DNA from: Kingdonia uniflora
Lineage: Eukaryota; Streptophyta; Magnoliopsida; Ranunculales; Circaeasteraceae
Direction of reading: 5' to 3'
Length of the DNA stretch: 64,000 bases
Assembly (NCBI GenBank): GCA_014058105.1
Contig: JACGCM010001710.1
Location: forward strand, 620,001-684,000
Shown here in pieces: positions 11,579-23,528 of the stretch. Position 1 is the first letter of the stretch, and each line of letters opens with the position of its first letter. A program made the translations under genes and the position numbers. The notes beneath the pieces are model-generated. The model was not told the origin of the DNA. It saw nothing but the letters and a program-made list of their open reading frames with translations, and did not search any database.

Positions 11579-14481
11579 TGTAATGACCCCGATTTTTTAT
11601 TTCCTAATTATTGCTATTAGTATACTCACCGTTGCAATACTCTGCATATTCCTATTCATTCTCACTTCTGTATATTCAATATCCGCATTTGCATTCCGCA
11701 CATATTTCTCATTTATTTCTCCTATCCTTAATGCATCTATTATTATTCTTAGTGCCAGGTTTGGTGTGGATTCCTTTTTGGTAGAGTTTTGGTGGTTTGA
11801 TGGTTTTGGTAGTTCGATGTTTGGGCATTTCAGTTTAATTGTGTGGTGCGTGTTCGGAGAGCAGTTTCTCTATCCGAAAGGGGTTTTCCACTTCTATCCT
11901 CTTAGTGGGTCCTAGTGTTTTTGATTCCAGACGTTTCTGGCATTTCTGATTTTCGTTCTGGGGTAGAGAAATAGGGATTAACTATCCCTGGTTTTTCAAC
12001 GCCTATCAGACCGTCATCGGACTCTTTCCATCCATTTTATTCCTTTCGGTTAAGTTTCTATCCGTTAGATTCCTTTTCTGGGTTTTAAGAGTTCTGGTGG
12101 CCGTTCAGCAGTGGAGGTGGCGTTAGACCTTGGGAACCCTTTGTGGTGGCTGTTCAAGTTGTTCCAGTCTTCTGAGGGCCTTGGAGTTTTGTGTGTGTGG
12201 TTCAGGAGGACCTCAAAGTAGATTTCCTGAATTTTCGTTCGAACGAGGTTCCTAGTCGTTCGAATGAATCCTTGTGTTTTCTGATCATTTTCTGCGTCTT
12301 CTGGACGTTTTGGCCATTGGACAGAATTGTCGTTCGAACGAGATTTATTGTCGTTCGAACGAGTTGACTAACCTCCTGGAATTTGGCTCGAGGCCTCTTG
12401 GTCGTTCAAACGGCTTTCTTATTCGTTCGAACGAAGTGGCATTCCTCCTGGAATTTGTACCCAAGAGGATTTCTCGTTCGAACGACTTTCGAACTCGTTC
12501 GAACCACTTTCGTATATTTTGACTACTTAAGTCTTTCTTCCTCATTTCTTTCGGTTGATTTCCTATTAGGCGCTGCTTAGGACGATTTGAGAGAGAGAGA
12601 GAGTTCTTGAGAGAGGATTCTTCTCCCCCAATCATCCCCATCGCCCCCATTCATCACCTTCTCATCTTTATCATCATTCTCTCCTCTCCCTAAACTAATC
12701 CCCTCACCTCAATACTCTTCACCCAATCCTTTCCCTTGCTCGCGGATCCTTGCCAAGCTTTGCCGCGATCATCTCTCCTATCTTGGGTAAGTAATTTTTG
12801 ATTCCCTTCCATCAATTTCGCTTGATTTGGCGTAGGTTAAATTTCTAGGGTTTGGGTTTTATTGTCGTATCCTTTAATTGATTTGTTGTTTGTTGTTCTC
12901 TATTGTTGGTATTAGATTATCAGGCGTTCTGTTGTCGTTCAGCAAATTTTGATTGGGTTTTCGAGTTGGATTTTCGTAGGACTCGGGTTTGTTATCAGGC
13001 GAGTTTTTATTCCAGCATTACTAAGTTTCTCTACTAGTATCGTGTATTGGTTTAGAGGGTTATATTGAACTTAGAGACGTTTTGTGATTAACTATAGTTT
13101 AAACTAGAAATTATCCTGTTAAGTTGGTTAACCTGTAGTTTGGGTTTGTAAGGATTCTGGAGTTGGTTTTGGTTCGTACGAGACCTGAGGTTTAGTTCGT
13201 GGTGGTTGGGCTAGCATTCTCGGGGTTAAATTGTTAGTTTGGATGTAGGCGACGGTTGGGTTACTGTTTCGGCTATGCAGAGTCGGTGTAACCGAGTCCC
13301 TATCCATTTGGTTTGGGTTGCCAGGTTAGCGGTGTTGTGCTTGGGCACTGATTGTACCTTTATAACTTAACGCATTTTTTCAAACTTATTGAGATTGGAT
13401 ACACGAACACTCCATTTCGGTTGACCTCCGACAGGATCTAAGGAGTCCGTGAGATTAGGAATGACATTATCATACCTAGCAAAACTACCCTGGAGTGTCA
13501 ATTGGTATGAGACAGAGTCTTGTTGATCCCAAACTTAGCCTCGTTGAGGTTGAAACTCCTTGAAATGTTTTGGACTAATGCTCCGCGGGTTTGATCCACC
13601 CTTCCACTATGATCAAGTGCGACCATCCTAGCTTGGTCAAGCTTAAACAAACCATACCAGTGTATCCCTTTACCGAATCTCTTTAAGATAGCATTAGACG
13701 TTAGCATCAGCATTTTTTGCATTAGGGGATATTTATGGGAATATCCCTGTTCTTCACGTCATATCATAACATTACATCTAGGATAAGTATGGGATTATCC
13801 TAGTCATCACTTCACGTCATAGCATTGCTTATCCAATCATCATCTCCCTCCTTTCATATTCTTAACTCTATTCCCTTTCCGAATCCACTCCACTCTCTCT
13901 CCACATTAACTCTATTTTCCATTCTCCTATCAACTCAATCCTTCTTTCCATATGGATTAGTTATTTCATTGATGGTTACTGATTATATTCTTAGAATTGC
14001 TTAGTCACTTAGTCTTTATTACACTCGTCTCCACTCTATTTTCAGTACCTGTTATTAGTAAGTTATTTAGTTCTGTTGGATTAGTGAGCTCGTTGTTTGC
14101 TCACTCTCGCATTTAAACATTTTCAGAGGTTGAGTAGCTTAGACTGCCGCGTGTGTAGCTGGTCCAGAGATAGATTTTGCCGCTGCAGATTTCCTTTAGT
14201 TCAAGATTTCTATAGGTGTTCTCAGCATATGTAGCTGAGCTTGTATTCGAGATATTGTATTACATTCAACTGATATGTATATTTATGTCTTTTGCTTCCG
14301 CGCTATATTGTTATATTGTTGCATTGTTATTTCTTCACTCTGATGATTATTGCTATATGTGAATAGTCGAGCCAAAATTTGTCTATGGCTTGGCTATTTG
14401 TGGGGTAGAATCTTTAGATTCCCAGACCTGCACAGCTTCGGATCTAGTAATTGGTCAAGCTACCGATTGCCGGATTTGACA
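11579..14481. mobile_element. Solo LTR, 2,903 bp, with perfect 5-bp TSD CAACA
   Basis: Begins TGTAATGACCCCG and ends GGATTTGACA, the TG...CA form of an LTR. It is flanked by CAACA at 11574-11578 and CAACA at 14482-14486, and removing it rejoins the copia gag. No gag or pol motif lies inside, so recombination between two LTRs of a full element is the simplest origin. A GA-rich leader-like stretch and a good splice donor (GGTAAGTAAT near 12785) suggest plus orientation (inference). Length and the TGTAATGACCCC start resemble Tekay/Del-type chromovirus LTRs; lineage uncertain. Confidence 0.85.
12236..12505. repeat. Cluster of CGTTCGAACG palindromes in the solo LTR
   Basis: Eight copies or close variants of the palindrome CGTTCGAACG within about 270 bp (near 12236, 12257, 12329, 12351, 12401, 12422, 12472 and 12494), set in repeated phrases such as TTGTCGTTCGAACGAG and CTCCTGGAATTTG. 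They lie upstream of the putative transcription start and may be binding sites for a dimeric factor; this is inference. Confidence 0.8.
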
Positions 14482-14486
14482 CAACA

Positions 14487-15163
14487 CTTTTGTTCTTCAC
14501 AGGATTTTTTGTTTTCATCTCGGGTTCAAAAGTTTGTAATTTACCAGCTAATGTATCTAGTTTCATTTTCTTAAGATCATGAGCTTTCTTTATAGTATCA
14601 CGTCTGAATCTAAAGCTCTTAGGAAGGGATCTTAGTACTTTGTGAATAATTTGAACATCCGAGTAAGTTGCACCTAATGGGGTACTAGTGTTGACAATGT
14701 TACTTAGTCTCGCATAGAACTCATCAAATGGTTCATTCTCATCCATTCGAATATTCTCAAATTGTGAGGTAAGCATTTGTAATTTGCTTTCCTTGACTGT
14801 ATCATCGCCTTCATGAGTTTGAACTAATAGTTCGCAAGCTTCTTTCAAAGTGTTACAAACAGATATATGTCAAAACTCACTTGGGCTCACAGCCATGAAA
14901 ATAGGATTGCGACCCTTATTATTAAAACTAACAACTTCCTTTTCATCCTTAGACCATTGATTCCTAGGCTTAAAGATCTTTTACGTTTCATCAACCATTC
15001 CTTTCACCATGGTTGGGTGTATCCATCCATCTTTGATAGCAATCCAGACATCTTCTCTGAGTATTTGTAAGAATGCAATCATTTAGACTTTCCAATAAGG
15101 ATAGTCTTTGCCATCGAAGAAGGGCGGGCGATTCATGGGACCTCCAAAATTTCTAGAATCCAT
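14487..15163 (-). pseudogene. Copia-type Gag, N-terminal part (UBN2-like)
   Basis: The start codon is at 15163-15161 (MDSRNFGGPMNRPPFFDG, then YPYWK, the usual N-terminus of copia Gag). The well-preserved core at 14848-14500 reads LQMLTSQFENIRMDENEPFD, YARLSNIVN and KVLRSLPKSF, typical of the gag-polypeptide/UBN2 family. In-frame stops occur after YPYWKV and in two other places. The frame runs into the solo LTR at 14486 and resumes at 11573. PBS and LTR lie just upstream in minus sense. Confidence 0.85.
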
Positions 15164-15222
15164 TAATCTCAAGCAATCGAGTAAGGATCCACGCTCAGGT
15201 TGTTAATCCTCGAAGCGTGACC

Positions 15223-15234
15223 GCTCTGATACCA
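15223..15234 (-). other. Primer binding site of the copia derivative
   Basis: The minus strand reads TGGTATCAGAGC, the standard copia PBS complementary to initiator-methionine tRNA. It lies between the LTR and the gag start and gives the element minus orientation. Confidence 0.9.
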
Positions 15235-16113
15235 ATTAAAATTCCTTGACGCTTGAGACTAGTTGATTTTGAATAAATTAAGTTTAAATCGATAGGTCTG
15301 AATTCCTCTGAATTAATGGTCTAACCTTAACCTAGTTCAATCGATTCAATTATCTAATGTCCATAAGAAATTGGAAATTAAAGACAAGGCCAAAGATTTT
15401 TAACCCTGTAAAAAACCTTTCTCAGGAATAAAACTACAGGTCGCTGTCGAATCACCTGACAACAAAAATAATCCACTATTGAAAAAAAAACTACAAGAAT
15501 ATAATCACTTACAGACTCGATAAACACATCCCGGGGTTACCTCTTTTCTAATTAAACTTCCTGGAATTAATTCCGCGTTCTCGCAACGCCTCGCTCCAAT
15601 CTCTCATCGAAGCTTCCTTTCTTGAATCGCTCAAGTTCCTCTGGTCATGATCAAGGTTTCTTGATCAATGGTGATTGATTCAAGATTTGAGTATTTTAAT
15701 TTTCTCTTGAATCTCTCAAGAAAGATCTCTCATCACTCTAAAAAATAAGCCCTAGAAAAATAGGTTTTCAAAAAATTGAGTTCTGAAAGAAAAAAAGTTG
15801 TCTTTTATAGGAAAATATAAATCACGTTCTCTGTTCGAGTAGAAATAAATGTATTCGAATAAAAATTAGACTGAGCCAATCTATTCGAATAAAATGAAAT
15901 CTATTCGAATAAAAAGAAAATGGTTTAGCCAATCTATTCGAATAAAAAATAGCCTGAGGCATTTTATTCGAATACAATAAAATCTATTCGAATAAAAATG
16001 TTCCTAGTTCTATTCGAATAGAAGTTATGTTATCTTAAAAAGACATACTTATTACATTTTCCATACTCTGTAAAAATGCATAGGGCTTGATATTTAAAAC
16101 AAAGAGTTAGAAA
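15235..16113 (-). repeat. Right LTR copy (5' LTR) of the copia derivative, outer end missing
   Basis: Starts next to the PBS and matches the left copy from 15597 to about 16113. It contains eight copies or variants of TATTCGAATAAAA with the spacer AGCCAATCTATTCGAATA, as in the left copy. Similarity stops at 16113, so about 180 bp found at the end of the left copy (8490-8670) are missing here. Together the two copies imply an LTR of about 1.05 kb. The Helitron relic begins just beyond. Confidence 0.75.
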
Positions 16114-16199
16114 CCCACTTGCATGTTCAGTGTCAGTCCAGCTGTAGTCGCTCCACGTGCACTCACTGGAGCCAAAAAACCATGAGATAGTGCTGACAC

Positions 16200-18520
16200 C
16201 TACTCTAGACACTAAATAAATCAAACTCCAAAATGGATGTTTCAACCAGTTAGAAGCAAATGTAAGTAGTACCTTTCTCCAGAGTTTGGGCTTGCATAAT
16301 ATATTCAGGCAATTATAACTTTTTGTTGTGTTCTTCTTGTCCAATTTTTTTTACCATCATTACTATGCCAAACATAATGTTGTGGAAATTTTTAGTATGT
16401 AAAGGCTTGTGCACCTTCATTTTTAGCATAATATTCAAAAAAGGCAGTTAGAGATGTCCTTCCATTAGCGGCTCGTGCACGAATAGATGTCATGGTCTCG
16501 TTCATGTTGAAAATAATGTGATGCATTCCAGGTAAGTGCAAAGCCAGTCATACGACATTAAGTTTTTTATGGTGCAGCTTAAAACTAAAGAGACGACAAG
16601 CTCCTTCGGGAGGTCCAATATATCGAGAATCAAGACACTGTTGTATTTCATTCCAAGTGATAACCATAGTTGCTCGATCATGACCCTTGTAAATATACTT
16701 GTTAATGTATTTTCATATTGAAGGCCTATACATATTTCAACATTGATGTGACAATCAAATAACTCAGACAAGTACGGGTTATATGGCACAACATTTTTGT
16801 TATCAACTAATTGGCCTTTAACGATGTACGTTTTATCAAGTGTTGGTTGTCGTCTATAAACAGGATAACCATCTGGACCCAAAGTTATCTCTTCGACATA
16901 TTGTCTAGGATATCATTTTGTTCACTTGTTACTATTCATACACGGAGCGTTCATGCTTGCAGGCCCATACGGTCCATGAATCATACATTTCATTACGGTT
17001 CTAAAGAAAGTGGAATGTTCATTTTCATTAGGAATTTCAACGCTTATGATATGATTAAACTGTGATATTGTTCAAATTTTATCCTCATGACTCAGTAAGA
17101 ATAATGCATGTATATGTGGTAAACCACTCTTTTGAAACTTAATGATCTAAACGTGTGTAATACACGTTCCAAAAACACAATTATTCTTTACTTCCTTCAG
17201 CAAAGCTTTTTTCTTTAACTAAAAAATGCGGGCGACCAAATCTGGTCTATCATAGACTGACTGGTTAGGTGAAAGTGTGTTTGTAATCTCATGCCATTTT
17301 GGATTAACTGTCATTGTTACAAATATATTTGGATGATTATTAAAACGGGTGATTGCCAACGAATCCTGATAAATTTCATACATACTCATTGCACTACCTG
17401 TATGTAAAGATGGTAAAACAACACGTTGTACAACTTGATTAGGATCTAGATCAGTTGTCACAATATCTATTAAACCATCATATAGGTCAAAATGGAGATC
17501 ATTTTGGTTGAACCTTACATATGTCAATCGACTTTGCTCATTCGAGGCCCAAACGTCTACTATAAATTGTTGAAATAATTTTGAACATCGTAAGTTTGGT
17601 GAATATTCCGTTGTATGTTCGAATAGACGATAACAATAATATTTCCATTATGTAAGTTTCTCAGTAGAGTATAATGCGTTACGTGCAACATTCCATTGCT
17701 TTAGGTAAACTGACCAGCCAAGTTGTCCAGTTAGGAAAAAAAGAACATAATTCAACAGAAGGTAAATAGGATGACATTCACTTATGTACATCAACCCTTG
17801 ATTAGCCTTGCGATACACAATAATATATTTCACGCTACTTATTTGTGACCCATCTTCTGGCAGTATAACTATAATCTCATCCGTTGTTGCCATATTGTAT
17901 CTACGATGATCTGTCGAAACACTGTAATATAGGTACGCTGGAACATTGAATTCCTCAATTTCACTGGCTGCGTCTTCTAAAGCCACATATGCATGACGAT
18001 ATAATTCACAAAAAAGATTACTTCAGACCAAATGTGTCTTCAATAACTTGTAGGACATATCTATTCAAACATAGATTTATCTTACGATGGGTATTAATAG
18101 CCACGCCGGGGTTGTAAATATATAATTGTGCATAAGATGCATCCACTTCATGATTTGGAGTCAATGCACCTATTTGATGGTGTAACTCTTCGTGGATTAC
18201 AAAAGAAGATGGTCCTCGTCCATGAATAACTCGATCATCCATATGAACCCCAAGACTCGTAAATACGTTAGATACATTATATTCTCAGATGTACTTGTGA
18301 AATGACCTTGAATATGGGCCATTATCATCGTAAAATTCTTGTAATTCAGTAGGCAATGGATCGAATTCTGGGAGCTTAATTTTTCCTTGTAAACAACATT
18401 GACCAAATCCTGGGTTGTTGTTGGAAGAATTTGTTAGTTGTGCATGCCTCAAATGAAGTGTGGAACAATGCATACATACAACGTCCATTTGTCCCAAAAA
18501 ATGACATCCCAATTGGACTT
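16200..18520 (-). pseudogene. Helitron replicase relic (Helitron-like N domain to Rep region)
   Basis: Rolling-circle transposon protein in pieces on the minus strand. In order: GKIKLPEFDPLPTELQEFY, a block with HGRGPSSFVIHEELHHQIG and DASYAQLYIYNPG (Helitron-like N domain), ITRFNNHPNIFVTMTVNPKW with DRPDLVARIF (Rep), PYNPYLSELFDCHINVEIC, NEIQQCLDSRYIGPPEGACR, then FPQHYVWHSNDGKKNW and SPNSGERYYL. At least five frame changes and several stops. The helicase half is absent. Different in detail from the plus-strand Helitron at 57-61 kb. Confidence 0.85.
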
Positions 18521-18699
18521 CAACTTGATTAACATTAACGTATTTTGCATCATCATTATCACTTGAATTATAATGTTCCTCAACTTAGTGATGAATTCTA
18601 CAGTAGTTTAAAAAAATTTAAAAGTAATTAGTGAGGTATTGATGTTAGTTTTACGATTTTAGGAAATAATTATCTATGTTTGCTTACACGTTAGCGGGA

Positions 18700-19290
18700 G
18701 CTGATGATGACTCCCCAATTTCAAATGTACTGGATTGAAAATTAGAGGCTATCTAAATTACGGGATTAATTGTGATAGGTACTTCAGATACGACGGCTTT
18801 AATAGGCGCAGATTCTCTTTGTTGCCTTTCGCGTTCTCTTCTGGTACGTTGTGCAATAGATGGCGTAAAGAGCCTTGAATTGGTGCGGATTAATGGATTC
18901 GGTAAGGTAGCCACCTCAGTTTCCCTTAGTTGCCTTTCGCGTTCCCTTCTAGCATGTGTGCAATCGATCGATTAGAGAGTTATGAATTGTTATTCCTTAC
19001 GTGATTCATTAGGTTAGGTACATTCATCGTGATGCTGCCATTGGCTAAAGGTGGTAGGATTTCTGTTTCTGTGACGTTATTATGGGCATGAGGATTGGCC
19101 GCTTTAGTCTGTGTAGCTTATTCATCTAATTCATCATTTAAATTTTGTGTAACTGATTCGAAGGGATGGTTTGATGGTTTGGTTAATCTTGGTTAAACAA
19201 TGCATGTTCTCTTAGTTGTCTCTCGCGTTCTCTCCTGGTACGTTGTGCAATTGATCGCCGAGAAAGGTTGGAATTGGTGTGATTAGCAAA
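18700..19290 (-). pseudogene. Helitron N-terminal basic leader, threefold repeat
   Basis: Three minus-strand copies of a basic phrase near 18821, 18931 and 19220 encode variants of RSIAQRTRRERERQLRE, the Arg/Glu-rich type of leader often seen at the start of plant Helitron proteins. Nucleotide phrases such as CCTTTCGCGTTC and GTACGTTGTGCAAT recur. The three copies suggest internal duplication of the leader. Stops separate it from the main Rep relic. Confidence 0.55.
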
Positions 19291-19312
19291 TATGGTGTTG
19301 GGTGACTCCTAA

Positions 19313-19560
19313 TTAATGAGTAAAAAGACTAAACATAAGTTAAATACCTATGCAGTTAATGTTTAAGATTAAAGAGTAAGCACTACTAAGACCAAGTACT
19401 AAGACTTTATCACCTATGTACTTACTTTGTAAGATTAATGAGTATTGCATAAGATTAATGAGTAAAAAGACCAAACTTAAAGTAAAACGCCTATGTGCTA
19501 AATGTCTAAGATTAATGAGTAAGTACTACTAAGATGAAGTGTTAAGATAATAGATTATGA
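19313..19560. repeat. Degenerate tandem repeat with AAGATTAATGAGTAA
   Basis: The phrases AAGATTAATGAGTAA, ACTACTAAGA and CGCCTATGTGCT or variants recur about every 60-120 bp. AT-rich and non-coding, at the end of the Helitron relic. Confidence 0.6.
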
Positions 19561-21271
19561 TGGTTAAAGTAAAACATAGTTACTTACCTTTGGAATATGC
19601 CCGTTGTTCGGCATAGGAGTAAACTACTAAACAAAAATCAAAGTAAAGCACTAAACATTACTCAACATAATACACAGTTTTATAAAAGCAGAGTAAAAAT
19701 AAATGTAAAGAAATATAGAATACCTTTTTTTTTAGAAGCAAGTTTTTTTCTTCGAGATAATACCTTTTTGATGTTTCAGACCAACCCAACTTTAAACCCT
19801 ACCACCCAAAAATTAAACCACCAAAGATTAAAACCTGAGTATCATATACTATCGAACTCTATCGAACTACTGGATATCAAAATCTCTACTGGAACCCACA
19901 TACAAATCTGGATAGATAAAAGATAATTGTTTTCAGAATATACAAACTTATAATCATTGATTGTTATATTTAGCTTTCTTTACTATCTTAAAAAGGTATC
20001 TCCACAAAATAATAACTTAGATGGTATCCCCGATATGATTTAACTTTCAATTTACCGACTATTTTTTCAATAACCTTTTTGTTTCTTTACTATGTACCTT
20101 ATCCACCTTATTTAAGCCAAAATCAGATGAAGATGGAATGGAGACAATGTAACTTCATTTCAAGATATTCAATATGTCTGTTACAAACTCAAGAACTACT
20201 TCCATGAACTAAGAGATCAATATCTAAATTATAAACTAACTGCATCATCAAAAAAATAAAACAAAAAACTGCATATTATCAATCAAACAATTAAGGCAAC
20301 CATGAAAAAGATTGTAATAAAAATTAAAAGATAAAAAGGATAGAGAGAGACAAAATAGTAAGATGGAGAGAGAATCAGTGCAACCAAAGAGAAGATTAAA
20401 TATATGGAGATCGGAGATCGATTGAAGTATAGTCATCATCATCATGACTTAATTCATAAATTATAGTCAGATGTCACAATCATGACCTTATTCATTGAAG
20501 TATAGTAAATTAATAAATTGTTGTTGTCAGATTGATAATTTAATGAAATATGAAGTTCGATTAAAGTATTGGGGATGATAGATATATGTAATCATGTGGT
20601 ACATTTTTTTTAAAACACAACATAATGAAGATGTTCTTTTGTATTATTTTTTAAAACCCCAAGTACATAAACCAAAGTACATAAGCCAAAAGTACAAAAA
20701 TTACCAATTTCGTTGCTTGATAATGCTGATTACCCATATCGCAAAGAGAGAGACCGTTATGAGTTGGAGAAATGACAAGGAGGAAAGGGAGAGAGAGACG
20801 TGTGACTTGAGGGCTTTAGACTTGATGGCTCTAAGACTAAATTACCCTTTAACATATTTTTTCTGAAGTGCCCTTACTCCACTAATAAGTTAACAGATCT
20901 CGCATTATCATTAATTCTCAGCCCCTCTTTGTCTCTCCCTTGTAGGCAAACTTGTCTATATGAAAAACACCCTTCTTAGATAATACATAGAAGTTTAAAT
21001 CATTTAAAAATAATATATCACGCTACGTGTCCAAATTTAATTCGTTGATGTACACATGTCATTACCATTTCGAGACGTGTAAGGCAGACTTTGTCACCAT
21101 TTCATGTCTTACTTGTCATTTGTTTTAGGGGAATTTCACACACCTTTAACCAATTATCTATATGTAATAAGGCATACTTTGTCACCATTTTTTTTATTAC
21201 TTGCCATTTTCTTAGGGTTAAGATATCACGTTCAATTCACGCGAGTTTATTTGGTTTTTGGCGCTCAAAAT
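19561..21271. other. AT-rich stretch without recognisable genes
   Basis: Short ORFs only, none with a family signature. One local direct duplication (offset about 88 bp) joins GGCAGACTTTGTCACCATTT at about 21082 to GGCATACTTTGTCACCATTT at about 21171, each followed by a TTACTTG(T/C)CATTT phrase. Otherwise I see nothing. Confidence 0.5.
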
Positions 21272-21276
21272 GGTCC

Positions 21277-21429
21277 TGTTGGGTATATCTTGTGTATAAT
21301 TTTGTTATTATTGGGTTCCTAAAATAGTGTTAGGTATATCTTGTGTATATATAGTGTTAATACTCTATATATACTTGTAATAGGTATGAGATCAATAAGA
21401 AAAAAAGGTTTCTCTTCTTATTTTCTTTA
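21277..21429 (+). repeat. 5' LTR of copia element
   Basis: Begins TGTTGGGTATATCTTG and ends TTCTTTA before the PBS. Contains ATATATAGTGTTAATAC and CTATATATACTTG TATA-like runs, and an internal duplication of GGTATATCTTGTGTATA. Compared with the 3' LTR it differs at C/T, A/G, G/A and T/C sites only. Confidence 0.95.
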
Positions 21430-21441
21430 TGGTGTCAGAGC
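21430..21441 (+). other. Primer binding site of copia element
   Basis: TGGTGTCAGAGC directly follows the 5' LTR. It differs by one base from the common copia PBS TGGTATCAGAGC (initiator-Met tRNA). Confidence 0.85.
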
Positions 21442-21509
21442 AGCAGTGATCCTTACATATCTGCTTGTTCATTTTTTTTTAATTTTTTTTTTGTTCTCTA
21501 ATTCTTGTT

Positions 21510-22385
21510 TTGGGAGATAAGGATATTGGGAGTTCGGAAGAGGTTGTTCCTATTTCATCCCAAGTTGTTGATGGTGATGTCAACAACTCTCAAAAATTGA
21601 GTTCAGTATTGTTAACTGAATTCAATTACCTTCCTTGGTCAAGGGCAATCACTATTGCTCTTGGTGGAAGATCAAAATTAGGTTGTATTAATGGCAAGAT
21701 AGCATCTCCTGATCTTAGGTCATCGGAGTATGAGACTTGGTTGGCCAAGGATCAACTCGTTATGTCTTGGATTCTGAACTCGATGGAACACCAGGTTGCC
21801 GAGATTTTCAGTTATTCATAGTCTTCTTTGGATCTTTGGATGGCTCTTCGTGACATGTATGGCAACCAAAATAATTCTGTACGGATTTTTCAGATTCAAC
21901 GTGATATTGCTAGTCTTCGCCAAGATGGGAAGTCTTTCGGGAGTTTACTGGGGAGTTTAAAAAGTTTATGGAGTGAGTTGGAAACCTACCGACCACACAC
22001 GGTTGACGCTGTTGTATTACGAAAACGAACAGAGGAGGACAAGATTTTCCATCTTTTGGCGAGTCTTGGTCCTGATTATGAGTATTTACGAAACCATATT
22101 CTTATGAATACTGAGCTTCCAGCTCTGAAAAATGTTTGTGCATCCATCCAACGTGAAGCAGTTCGTCGGCAAGTCATGCCTCGTGCTGTTAATTCCAGCA
22201 CTCCAGATGTTCGTGCCTACTTTTCTCGTTTATCTTCTGAAGAGAAAGTCTACAAAGGCAAACATCCAGATCTAAAATGCCAATATTGTCATACTATTGG
22301 CCATTCAATTGATCGTTGTTGGATTATTCACCCAGAATTGAAGCCCAAATTTGCAAAGGACCATAAAGGAGGATATCAAAAATGA
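21510..22385 (+). pseudogene. Copia Gag with CCHC zinc knuckle
   Basis: The expected start MGDKDIGSS is TTG here, so the ATG may have been lost. The core has LLTEFNYLPWSRAITIALGG, SLDLWMALRDMYGNQNN, then FQIQRDIASL and HLLASLGPDYEYLR, the usual UBN2-type Gag. The knuckle is CQYCHTIGHSIDRC (C-x2-C-x4-H-x4-C, intact). In-frame stops: TAG at 21819-21821 and TGA at 22383-22385; the same frame continues past both. Confidence 0.9.
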
Positions 22386-22406
22386 GCTAATGATTATAAG
22401 GCCCAT

Positions 22407-23528
22407 TTGGCTATGGGATCTGTTACCTCTAATCCTATTTCCTTGATAAATGAGTTTGCAAATTTTCTACAAGAGAGGCAGGGTCAGGGAGCAGTCCAAG
22501 ATGGTGTTGCGAGTCAAGGACATGACCAGCCGGCTGCACTTCTTAGTCATTTTGCTAGTTTTTTAGCTGATGGAAATTTTGCAACTAACCAAGGTATTCT
22601 GCTTGCTTTTATGACTGCATTAGAGATTGGTAATTTGCATGATTTATGGGTTATTGATTCGGGGGCCACATATCATATGCCAAATAAATTACCTAAATTT
22701 CATGATTTCAAACCTTTTTCAATTCTTTCATTTGTCTCAGTCGCCAATGGGAAAGGTACTCCTGTAAAGGGTAAGGGTAAAATTAAACTTGTTTCAGATA
22801 CTATAGAGTCTGATGTTCTATATGTTCCTTCCTTTCAATTTCAGTTACTTTCTGTTCGTAAACTAACATCGTCACTTAATTGTGAAGTTATATTTACTCC
22901 TTACAAGGTGTTCTTTCAGGACCTTACTACCAAGGAGACGATTGGTGAGGGATTTCAGTTGCATGGTCTCTACTATTTTTCTACTGATTCTAAAGTTTCC
23001 AAAGATTTTCAGGCAGTTTCCACTCCTATCAATGAACATCTATTATGGAATCGTCGTTTAGCACATCCTTCAGATGCAGTTCTTAACAAAATAAATCAAG
23101 TTCTACCTAAAGGCAATTTTGATTATGAGATTTGTCATTTTTCTAAGTCTTCTAGGCTTCCTTTTAATTTATCATTGTCTCGAACTACTCAAGCTTTTGA
23201 ACTTGTACACTCGGATGTTTGGGGACCTATTTCTACTTCTATTGATGATTTTAGGTATTTTGTAACCTTTATTGATGATTTTTCAAGGGTTACTTAGGTG
23301 TATCTATTGAAATCAAAAGGAGAAGTATTTGGGTATTTCAAAGATTTTCATATGTTGGTTACTACTCAATTTTCAGCCAATATTAAAATTCTTCGATCTG
23401 ATAATGGCACCGAATATATGTCCCATGATATGTCAAATTACTTAATTTCTAATGGCATATTGCATCAGACTAGTTGTGTTAGTACACCCCAACAAAATCG
23501 TGATTTGCTAGAGAAACTAGAGCTATAA
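22407..23528 (+). pseudogene. Copia protease and integrase core, broken
   Basis: Protease active site WVIDSGATYHM (DSGA). Integrase zinc site HLLWNRRLAHPS is followed by YEICHFSKS, in which the first Cys of the CxxC pair appears replaced. The catalytic core has LVHSDVWGP and LRSDNGTEY (first and second Asp). TAG at 23295-23297 sits where TGG (Trp) is usual. The region that should contain the third catalytic residue (the GVAERKNR-type block after TPQQN) is deleted, together with a frameshift near 23520. Integrase is therefore inactive. Confidence 0.9.
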
